18,815 bases of DNA. It comes from Pleurotus djamor (taxonomy: Eukaryota; Basidiomycota; Agaricomycetes; Agaricales; Pleurotaceae). Under the pieces are notes generated by a model. The model was not told the origin of the DNA. It saw nothing but the letters and a program-made list of their open reading frames with translations, and did no database searches. The DNA lies in the NCBI GenBank assembly GCA_029747585.1, contig JAPEVF010000872.1, positions 1-18,815 of the forward strand, read 5' to 3'. Below, piece by piece: positions 10,069 to 18,584 of this stretch. Each line of letters starts with the position of its first letter. The stretch's first letter is position 1. The position numbers and the translations under genes were made by a program.

Positions 10069-12567
10069 ATGTCGTCGGACACTTGCAAAGTTACGTGGAT
10101 TCCCGTCCTGTGCGCGACAGATGGCCGGGTCCTCGTCCAACACCGGTCATCGGCTACGCTCAGTTCTGATTGCGATTGGGAAGATATGGTCTCAACCTTT
10201 ACAGCGAGCGTACCCGAGGCGCAAGGGGTTCTTGCCCGCTCGCTTCGATTCTGGGAATTCACGCCGCCTTTTCCTCTGGGACGCCTTGGAGAGCTGAGCG
10301 TTCCTGATCTATTCAAGGACATCCCCCGAGCACCTGAAGAGCCAGTGACTTTTGTTACCAACGGCATTTCTTTGAAATACACCCCGTTCAGAATAACGGC
10401 TCGTGATAGCTTCGTACCCACTCCTCAGTCAATCCATTTCGCTGTCTTTGTTCCTCGCCCAGGTTCATTCCCTATCTTCCAACTTTTTCTTCGTTGCTCA
10501 TTAGCCAACAGCTTCCCCCGGATTCCCACGTACGCCAATCAGCGCGCCTCTGGTCGAAGAATATCGTTCCACTTTTGTTCAAGTTTTGAATATCAACGGT
10601 GGTATCACACAGCTAGATCTCCAGTACAACAACATTCAGAAAGTGCGAGATATTGCGAATGTACCCGCCTTCGTCAAAGCGTTTCGGGACGAGATAGCGT
10701 CAGAAACTCTTTTAAGCCCTTTGGTAAGCCTTTTCTATGACCTACACCATCTCCCTTACCAGTGTATAGACGCTGAGCTCCGTCATAAACGGTGATACGA
10801 TCCATGTGCAAGAGCCAGTTCCAGGACAAGATATCAACGTCCCGCCTTCACAAGTCTCAGATCCTTCAGACCATCGACAATCTCTAATCCACCATATCAA
10901 CTATCTGCGACGGGACTTTCAGAAAGCTTGGACAGTTAACAAAAACCCCCTGAAGTCGCGCCTGGCCCACTCCATGCTCTTCGACGCCCTTGCTGCCAGT
11001 ATATCATCATCATCTGTCAACGCTCTCTGGTGCGTCCTCACATATCGATCATGCATATCTCACTCACATCTCCCCAGGAACCAACCATGGCCTTTTCGTC
11101 TCATCGTTGCTCAAGCTCCTTCATCCACATTCCCACCTTCTGAGGAACTTTGTTCCTATGAACCTCGCAGTGACTTTCTCCTCCAACATTCCAACTTGCC
11201 CCACTTCATTGTGGAAATCAATTCGGGACTGGCCACCCAAAATCCAGCCGAGCCCCCCGATTTTATTCGCATGTTGCTGCAAGGCGCTTCTCTTGTTCGT
11301 TTGGTAAACCAACATCTAGAGCCTTTCAATCAGGAAAAGACGTTCATCCTTGTCTGCGTCTTCGTACGCAATGAAGGTACAACAAATTGGCTGACATTGT
11401 TTCAAACCCCTACTCAAGGCGATCGAGTACGCTTTCGAGATTTCTACTGCCTCCCCACTCGTCTCACCAAATCCTCCCAGGTTTTCTACACCCGTGAAGA
11501 TCACTCTCTAAACGAATTCAACGATCGAGCAACGTTCACTCTACGACTGTACAATTTGCTAAAGAAAATAGAGGAGGCCGAAGAAGATACAGAACAAGCA
11601 TCTCGGCTGCAAGAATTCAAACTGAAAACTGAATCCCTACCGGCTTTTACCTCGAAGCCGCCCATGTTGAAGCGCGCTCGCCCTCCAGCCGGTACTCCAA
11701 GCGAAAGACGTTCAGGTGGGCAGGGGCCAACCACTGAGGAGGCTATTGCTTCCGACGACCTTGGTTTCCGCGGCTTTGAAATCGTTCCTGCCCGCATTGT
11801 AGCCCCGGATGGCATAGTCTATCAAACCATTGACCCGGTACGATGCTCTTGTTCGGTTTCATTCTAAGCATTCAAATGCTCACCCATTTCTGCTCTAGCT
11901 ACCAAATCACTTGTTCACAGTTTTCCGACCCGCTTTCCCACACATCAGATACGTCGCAAAAAAAATCCCCAAGGATTCCAATGAAATCGAGATTCTCCAT
12001 TTCTTGAACTCCCTATCCCCGTCATGCGAGAACATTATCACTCTGTCAACATCTTTCAGTGGACGCTCCGGTACACTGTGGGGGGTATTCCCAAAGCTTC
12101 CGTACAGCCTTGCGCAGTGCCTTCACTATTCTCCTGGATACCTCTCGCCACACACCTCTTCAGTCTCCCAGGAACTCATCGGAGCTGTGGCGTTTCTACA
12201 CGACCACAAGATCGCGCATTGTGACTTGAAGCCGGCTAACCTCCTCTTGACGGGTAGCTTTCATCTGAAAGTCATTGACTTTGATCTCGCCCTTCGAGTC
12301 AAGGATGAAGACGAGGAGATAAATGACGCTTGTGGCACTGAGGGATGGCTCGCCCCGGAAATTCAAGAGAGGCGAAGTCACAGTCCGATTAAATCTGACC
12401 GATGGGCTTGTGGGGCTATCATCCTGTACATTCATGATCATTGCCGACAAACTGAACCCTCCGACCTGAGGTTGTTTGCGAAGCAACTCATACTGAACTC
12501 GCCCAACCAGCGACCTCCTCTATCCGAATGGCTTCTCCGATACAAAGACGTCAAGCAACCCCCGTAG
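10069..12567 (+). CDS. header - PD-(D/E)XK-like nuclease - kinase protein (Crinkler-type / Spok-like architecture)
   Basis: Five exons (10069-10462, 10512-10723, 10770-11029, 11078-11837, 11899-12567; introns 46-61 nt) give 764 aa. Residues 1-~130 resemble the ubiquitin-like header of Crinkler proteins (LRFWEFTPPFP...LFKDIP). Residues ~290-460 look like a PD-(D/E)XK restriction-endonuclease fold: Asp321 in RSDFLL, then HFIVEINSG with Glu335 and the conserved FIRMLLQGASLVRLVNQHL helix; the usual Lys is Asn337. Residues ~543-764 are a protein kinase: Lys564 (VAKK), Glu571 or Glu573, HCDLKPAN with Asp651, VIDFDLA (DFG as DFD, Asp669), and GTEGWLAPEI. Catalytic residues are present, so activity is possible. 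In Crinkler-type effectors and in Spok meiotic drivers, nuclease and kinase sit in one chain, with toxicity from the nuclease and, in Spok, resistance from the kinase; whether this holds here is inference. The intron 11030-11077 is a multiple of 3 and in frame, so it could be retained. The gene is bracketed by direct repeats of host FEN1 sequence. Confidence 0.78.
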
Positions 12568-13144
12568 TCAAGTTGTTGCCGCCGACATGAAGCGCTCTCT
12601 GGGCTCGGACGATGGAACCGTTGTGTCTGATTCGGAACCTCTCAATCCTTTCAAAAGTAGTAAAGGGGTGGCCTTCAGGGCGAGCTCATGTTCAGAGTCT
12701 GGTCATAGGCTGAGGCCTCAGCCGTTTTGAAATCAGCAGTATTGTGATCTGTGTAAACGGTCTCAACTGTAGCAACAGTAATCCAACGCGAATAAATATT
12801 CTTAAGCCATGATCAAATAAGGATCCTCGCGCAACGCGCGTCTGACTCCCGCTGAGCATACAGACAGTGCCATAAAAGTGATGTCAAGCCCTTGATAAGT
12901 ACCCATTCTTCCAGTATTTTGAGTAGTGGATGTGGCGCGAGTCAAGGAGGAACAGTCACGCTTGCTCAGTTCGACGCGCTACGTCACGCGATCGTGACAC
13001 AGACTTCCTAGAATAGGAGGTGCGTACTGATTTACGCAGCGGCAGAGTCGCGACGTCGTGTTCAAAACGGTGAAATCCATACGGCTGTAGTTAGGAGCTA
13101 GCCTAGTCTGTATATAAGTAGCACCCTGTAGATTGAGCGACGCT
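12568..13144. other. intergenic region between the nuclease-kinase gene and the metacaspase 3' end
   Basis: No gene was seen. The region holds direct-repeat copy B (12874-13000), a displaced fragment of the FEN1 5' end. The remaining bases carry the 3' flanks of two convergent genes, including AT-rich AATAAATATT around 12791-12800 that could serve as a polyadenylation signal for the + strand gene. Confidence 0.6.
12874..13000 (-). pseudogene. direct repeat, copy B: relic of the FEN1 promoter and start codon
   Basis: These 127 bp match 9738-9848 in the same orientation. On the minus strand they read promoter elements (ACGCG, ACGTCA and the GTCACG-CGAT-CGTGAC inverted repeat, all conserved), then an ATG followed by FEN1 codons. 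A 4-nt insertion two codons after the ATG shifts the frame, so MGIKGL becomes MGTYQGL and the homology stops after about 30 nt of coding sequence. It also carries short insertions in the leader. It cannot encode FEN1; it lies 145 nt from the metacaspase stop codon. Confidence 0.88.
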
Positions 13145-16102
13145 TTATAGCACAAAACCCTTGTTAAGATCCTGATGAGAATCACTGAGCATCCAGTAAA
13201 TACTAGACGGCGAGGAAGGACTCTTACAATATAGTGAGAGCTTCCCATTTGTGGAGTTTGGTGGTACTTATCATGAAGCATGTCGCTTTAAACAAAAGTA
13301 TGAATAATGGGATGGGGTGAAAAACGAATAAGTCATACTAGAGATTTTTGAGAAGCTCTTGATAAGATTGCCGGGGCTGGCGAGCTAAAGGGTATCATCA
13401 GGAGAAAAGGAGACCCGAGGCAAGATCGATAACATACACAGTGTCTTGATGAATGCCTACGACAAGAGCTCAGAAGAGCACGCTGGGGTAGATGACGAAA
13501 TTACTTACCCAACTCGTGGCCCCGATGGCAACCCCGCCTTGAAAAGTATCTGCACTCGTTTGTTTATCCTCGCAGCCAGATATGGAAAGCTATGTAAAGA
13601 TGATGACGCGTAACGGATGAAGCGATGCTACATAGACAGATAGACTCACGATGTCTGCCACACAGGCCATCCGTCTACGAGCTTTGTTTGAGATCCCGAA
13701 GCTTCTGCTGAGTCCCCCTGAAGAGTACTAGCGGATGGTGAGGAAGGATGTAGACAGGATCTGGCGGGCTGCTCACGGTGTATGGAAGATCTATTCATGA
13801 ATTTTGAGCGGAGAATTGCTGGAGAAATCGCTGGGCATACCTAAGATTGTACCAGAGTGACAACACTGCGTTCACGCGTCAACATAAGGCAAAAACCGAA
13901 AGCGAGCAAGACACTTGCATCGAACAAAGCCTAACCAGATTTCGGTTGTGAATGCGCACAAAAATACCTAGGTGGGTACTAGCGTACTTACAGTGAGACG
14001 ACAGCCTTCAGGGAGTCCTTTCATCTATACACGATCAGTGAGCTGGCGTGTAATGGACCGAAGGGAATTTACCATGATATCATGCATAGTCTGTTGAATG
14101 GGCCGTTAGATATATTTTCTGTATCAGATGATTTGAACGGCGTACGTCATCCAGAATATGGCCCGCCTTGTCATAGTCAACGGGATAAATGACTGAAATT
14201 ATGTCAGTGAATAGGACTTGCTGAATGCCATCGTACCCACCTTCATCGTATCCGTCTACTTCATCCCCGTGTTCGTCAGGCGTACGACCGCCATGGCCTG
14301 AATCTATTGAAACGGTTATAGATTTGAGGGGACGACAATCGCTGTAATTGAAACCATTTACAGTGGAAGAAAAGCGAATCGTCGCAATTTGCCGTCTGGA
14401 CAAGCCATTTCATGGCACTCAGAATATTTTCTCGGGTGGGGATATACTTGGGGTTATGTCGATCGTCGGTCAAGACTAGGATATCCCGGTCCTTAAAGCC
14501 ATGTCGGTCTACAAGCTGTCATTATATCGTGTTCTAGAAGGGGAGTTGGATTGCTTACCAATGAGAAAGTCGCGAACATGTTGCGCGTCATTGATACAGC
14601 CGCGTAATTCATTCCGCTGGCCGAGATAATTGATACCGACCTATGATAAAAGGGCACAATGTTGTTTAAATGAAGAGGCAACATTCCAATTCCTTGCAAG
14701 ACCCACACAAACAGCTTTCTTGCGCCCGTTACAACGAGAATATCTGAACGCATCAATGACCGCTTGACCAAGGTGCTGGAGCTCATTCAACGGATCGCTC
14801 CCGGCGAGAGGAGGGGGTGCATGGGCGAAGGCATCTTGTAATGGATTCCCACTTTGCGAGTGATGATGCTGCAGTGAGTGCTGAATGGAACCTATAACGG
14901 AACCTTGATCAGGTCGGGGAGGGTATCCATTGAGGGATGATTGTGGTTGGGGGTAGTTATCATGCTGAGGACGATCCGACGATGATTGTGAGTGATGTTG
15001 CTGTTGTTGGTATCCTGGGTCCCCGTTTGTAGACTCGTGTATAGGTCGTGGTGGTTCCGAGTGGTGGTAATGATCTTGGTAGTCCGCGGTGGGGCGTTGC
15101 CCAGTACCATAGTAGTTTGAAGTGTGCGACACACGATCGTCTGGTCGTGGGCTGTATTCGTGTCTAGAGTCATGATGATGTCTAGAAGAACGACTGTGGT
15201 GTCGAGAGGAGGAACTCGAACGCTCGTACCCAGCAGGATGGGGCTGATGGTAGCCGGCGTATTCAGGAGATCCAGGGTAATACGAGCCAAGTTGTTGAAT
15301 AGGTGAAGGCTGATACTGGGGTGATTGATATTGAGTGGGAGAAATCTGTTGGTATGCAGCGCCCTCTGGTATTTGCACGTGTCCGGATACACGATAGACT
15401 TGCGGAACCACCTGAGGAGGTGCTTGAGAGGTAGGATAAGGTATTATGACTGGACGAGGAGGGGAAGGTGTGCGCTCCCGACTTCGATGTCGGTGATGGG
15501 AGCTGTGACCATGCCTAGAAGAATGTCTCTTCGAGGTTTGAACGACGTATACCGGCGGTTGTACAGCATTCTGCGGGTAAACGGCATTCCCACCTGGTAT
15601 AGCGTATGTTTGCCCAGTTCTGTGAGGAGTGGTTCAGCATGGGCCGGGCATGAATTGCTTTCGGTCCACGGCCAGTGGCTCACCTCGATGACGCAGGTCT
15701 GCACGATTCAAGTGCGGTCAGTTTTTAAACAAGGGACCATACATAAGACTTGCATGTAAGACACGGTTGGTTGACCTTGCCCTGCGAAGGCCGGCATCGA
15801 AGTAGGTGGATATGACGAAGGGTATCCACCGTATGGGTCAGGATACCCAGGCTGTGGGGCAGCGGCGTATCCCCACGGCTGAGCTTGCTGGCTAAAGATA
15901 TCCATCCATCATTGAGGATATATGACTGATGCTATCGACTGACGGTATTGGCCTGTCATTTGATCATAGAACATAGAATCACAATCCGTCAATGCGATGG
16001 AATGTGCAATAAGAACGCCGCAACTTACATAGGCGTTATTGGTCCAGGCTGAGTAGGAGCCGAATCATGGCGATTTCGCTCAGTCCGCCTCCAAAACACC
16101 AT
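13145..16102 (-). CDS. MCA1: type I metacaspase with Pro/Gln/His-rich prodomain, 20 exons
   Basis: A phase-consistent minus-strand model gives 632 aa from exons 16102-16029, 15952-15944, 15891-15754, 15698-15684, 15619-14707, 14640-14559, 14508-14362, 14303-14241, 14192-14146, 14090-14073, 14024-13992, 13930-13919, 13865-13841, 13790-13777, 13727-13650, 13589-13509, 13456-13438, 13384-13339, 13285-13228, 13171-13145. Type I metacaspases are Ca-dependent Arg/Lys-specific cysteine proteases acting in proteostasis and cell death. Residues 1-~378 are a low-complexity prodomain rich in P, Q, Y, H and S. The catalytic core begins [13 protein letters not shown]; His463 lies in HYSGHGG and Cys519 in FDCCHSG, 56 residues apart as in yeast Mca1. 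[13 protein letters not shown] and the C-terminal [18 protein letters not shown] are family hallmarks. FDSCHSG has become FDCCHSG. Two introns start with GC. The core exons are secure; the first four exons rest on phase and splice-site logic. Confidence 0.92.
13866..13918 (-). other. GC-AG intron in the metacaspase gene (catalytic-cysteine junction)
   Basis: On the minus strand the 12-nt exon encoding ALFD is followed by GCAAGTGTC and the next exon begins, after ..CGCAG, with TGT TGT CAC TCT GGT. Using GC as the donor gives FD|CCHSG in exact register with the family FDSCHSG. The GT two bases on would add residues or break the frame. The intron is 53 nt. Confidence 0.75.
15699..15753 (-). other. 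probable second GC-AG intron in the metacaspase prodomain
   Basis: The exon ending TCT TAC AT is followed by GCAAGTC and the intron ends ..CGTGCAG, 55 nt. A phase-2 donor is needed to reach the downstream prodomain frame. The best nearby GT donors are in the wrong phase; one weak phase-2 GT exists (within ACCGTGTCT). GCAAGT is the classic GC-donor consensus and the same hexamer occurs in the intron at 13866-13918. Confidence 0.6.
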
Positions 16103-16227
16103 GTTCGACGGTTAATTGGAGATACAGGGCAAACGGGGCGGGCAACCTGAAATGGTTCGGGATCAATTCGGACATAGCGCTCGTGGAATACTATTTCGGC
16201 GACGGTCAGGCTTTCAGCTGCAAGGTG
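16103..16227. promoter_or_regulatory. short divergent promoter between metacaspase and HAP3
   Basis: Only about 125 bp separate the metacaspase ATG (16102, minus) and the HAP3 ATG chosen here (16228, plus). The segment contains an ATTGG at 16115-16119, which is a CCAAT box in the metacaspase direction, 13 nt from that start codon. HAP3 encodes a subunit of the CCAAT-binding complex, so feedback or co-regulation is conceivable but not shown. Confidence 0.45.
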
Positions 16228-16809
16228 ATGACCTCGGAACTTCAGCCTATCATTCCGGCGACCCAAGAGGACTCCCAAGTCCAAGCTGGCAATGTCGAAG
16301 AGGGCCATGAAATGCCAGAGACGGCACCCATAACGGACCAAGAAGTGGGGGAATATCGCGAGCAGGACAGATTTCTGCCCGTACGTTCCCAGCCCGTCAT
16401 TCCTCCGTCATTGTTCCTTTATATGTTTTTTTCACAAGATCGCCAATGTTTCACGAATCATGAAGTCTTCCGTTCCCCCCTCCGCCAAAATCGCCAAAGA
16501 TGCCAAGGAATGCGTCCAAGAGTGTGTCTCCGAGTTCATCAGCTTCATCACAAGCGAGGCTGCCGAGAAATGTCAGCTAGAGAAACGGAAAACAATTGCA
16601 GGGGAGGACATTCTTCTTGCCATGTCCACCTTGGGGTTCGACAACTATGCGGAAACTTTGAAGATCCATCTAGCCAAGTTGAGACATGTGAGTCACTGAT
16701 GGATCGTCGCCTCGTCATCCATACTGAACTTTTCCCTACCAAGGCCGCGAGCACAACAGGTCCTGGTGGCAGTAAATCAGACAAATTAGATGTCATAGAT
16801 GAAGATTAG
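16228..16809 (+). CDS. HAP3: CCAAT-binding complex subunit HAP3 / NF-YB
   Basis: Three exons (16228-16380, 16439-16687, 16744-16809; introns 58 and 56 nt) give 155 aa. HAP3/NF-YB pairs with HAP5/NF-YC through a histone fold and, with HAP2/NF-YA, binds CCAAT boxes in the nucleus to regulate respiration, nitrogen and redox genes. The conserved core runs from residue ~42: [17 protein letters not shown], then [39 protein letters not shown] and [18 protein letters not shown]. The second helix and the KRKT loop are near-identical to NF-YB from other eukaryotes. The tail is short and acidic (DVIDED). ATG 16228 gives a 41-residue acidic leader; ATG 16312 is a possible later start. The gene is divergent from the metacaspase and followed after 181 nt by the disrupted F-box copy. 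Confidence 0.95.
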   Translation: MTSELQPIIPATQEDSQVQAGNVEEGHEMPETAPITDQEVGEYREQDRFLPVRSQPVIPPSLFLYMFFSQDRQCFTNHEVFRSPLRQNRQRCQGMRPRVCLRVHQLHHKRGCREMSARETENNCRGGHSSCHVHLGVRQLCGNFEDPSSQVETCESLMDRRLVIHTELFPTKAASTTGPGGSKSDKLDVIDED

Positions 16810-16990
16810 GGTTATTGTTTTGCTATTTATCTTGTGTATGTACTAATAATTCAACTTGTTCCTCGCCGAACCGAAAAATGCACCGCACCCCGAGGAACCG
16901 CACAGAAGGTTGAAGACCGCCGTGTGTTCTACACGACAAGCGCTCCGAGGTCTTCTTTCAATCTGAACCACAACAACGTCCTTAGGCCTC

Positions 16991-18584
16991 ATGCTCGACG
17001 GCGCGATGCAACGCGTCGTATCGAGCCCTGAACTTGTCGCAGAGATCCTGCGGCATTCAAGGAGCGAATCGTGCTTGCTTGTCAGCAAAACATGGTCAAA
17101 TGAATATCTGACCTTTGCCTGGAGCTCGGTGGAATATCCCCCTTCCAACTACTCGCACCTCTGGAGGTTGGTGAAGACGGACTTTTCGTGAGGNTTTTTT
17201 TTCTCTACATCAGGTTTTACACTGTTGACCGTTGTACTTCCTTGTAGCGATTTTCTCGATCACTGCGACCTGATGCATTGATGACTGGATGCGATTTGAC
17301 TCGTATGCTTGGAGAGTCAAGGAATTTGACATGTATTTCTCAGGGTACCCCAAATTCCATGATTCATTCTTCGAGCAGCTACGCGATGGACGCAAAGATC
17401 TACCTTTGCTTCCTAACCTCCGAGCGATGGAATGCCCCATCGACCTCACTATTCTCCACCTCTTCGCTTCCCCTTCCGTTACACAATGGGGGCTCCATCT
17501 CACCGACAAGATCGAAGTCGTCACGACAGCGCTAAGCTCATTCATCTCAAGCCTCCCTCAAGCCATGCCTCGCATCTCTTACCTCTACATCAATATCATA
17601 CTCAGTGCGGAGTTTAACCCTGACGACTTCAACGATTTTCAAGCTACCATACCATCGGCCCTCGCCGAGATGAAGCAGTTGAAGGAGGTACTTTTACCTC
17701 CTTCCTGGCTGACCCCACGCATTACAAAGGCCCTTGCTTCCCTCCCCGATTTGGCGATCATTACCACCATCGAAATGTGGGATCTCGTTGATGAAAGTGC
17801 TATCCTTCCGTCACCTTCAGATCTACTTGAATCCAGCGATTTCCCGTCTCTTAACCAACTATCTATCGTCACAAACCTTGACCGCATCTTGTCATGGTTT
17901 CAAAGGTGTTCGTCCTCCAGGTCCATGGCCCATCTCTCGATCCTTTCCCCCGAACCCGAGTCGAAGGCCACCTTTACGCGCACCATCGATTATGTGTCAG
18001 AAAATATGTCGTCAAATCTGGAGGAGCTCAGCCTTGAAGCCGGTGGCCTCCTTTACCCTCCCACCGATCTTTCCACCATACGGCTCACTGACTTGAAACC
18101 GCTTTTCGTTTGTCAAGAGCTCGAGTCCCTGGACCTCTCTTTCGCATTCCCGTTTGATATCAATGTCGAGGACATCATCTCGATCGTCGAATCCCTTCCT
18201 TCCCTGACCACCCTCAAATTGAATCCGTCCCCATCTCATACCGACGATCATGAGCCAAGTCTCCATCTATCATGCCTATCGACGCTAGCGCGCTCCTCTG
18301 CCTGCCAGTCACTTCAACACCTTGGTCTATACGTCGACACTTCATCTGACCAACTTCCCTCTGACGACGAAGACATTTCATTGCACAACGTGACAAATCT
18401 CGACTTGGGTTACTCATCGCTGTCTCCTTCTTCAATAGAAGCAGTTGCAGAATACATCGGTGGGATCATACCGAAAAGGTGTTTCCTCTCTGCTGCAAAG
18501 AGTGAAGAATGGCGAGCAGTTTTGCTTCTCCTTGAAGCATGGGGCGGCAGGCCGCAATATTTCGCGGAGGAGGATTCTGAGTGA
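16991..18584 (+). pseudogene. F-box/LRR-like paralogue disrupted by indels
   Basis: This is the inverted paralogue of the gene at 6164-7735, about 80% identical in protein over the first hundred residues of exon 2 by hand count. Exon 1 (16991-17187) carries the F-box (VVSSPELVAEIL...SKTWSNEYLTFAW). The corresponding intron spans 17188-17247 and exon 2 runs to a stop at 18582-18584. Compared with the intact copy there is a 7-nt deletion after VEYPP near 17140-17150 and an 8-nt insertion (about 17271-17278) early in exon 2. Splicing at the conserved sites runs into a TGA within a dozen codons, and the long LRR frame is preceded by an in-frame TGA at 17271. The LRR part stays open for ~430 codons from ATG 17289, so it may have decayed recently or be expressed without an F-box. 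An unresolved n at 17194 lies just inside the intron; it does not cause either indel. Confidence 0.72.

Noticed and set aside
10724..10762. 39-nt version of the second intron in the nuclease-kinase gene, ending at the first CAG
   Set aside because: It would be shorter than any other intron here and gives the wrong frame. The TAG seven bases later gives a 46-nt intron in phase with the next exon.
13931..13991. Treating everything from 13866 to 13991 as one long metacaspase intron
   Set aside because: It would delete the conserved ALFD strand before the catalytic Cys. A 12-nt exon encoding exactly ALFD sits between a good TAG acceptor and a GCAAGT donor.
15903..15905. ATG giving [12 protein letters not shown] as the metacaspase start
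   Set aside because: Three upstream pieces (exon 16102-16029, a 9-nt exon and canonical GTAAGT and GTCAGT donors) join in phase directly into QQAQPWG, with the upstream ATG in a Pro/Gln-rich frame. The MDIFS reading would be intron sequence. It remains the fallback if cDNA disagrees.
15944..16042. Two further ATTGG (CCAAT) boxes near the metacaspase/HAP3 promoter, at 15947 and 16038
   Set aside because: Both fall inside predicted metacaspase coding exons (CCA ATA codons), so they are not promoter elements in the favoured model.
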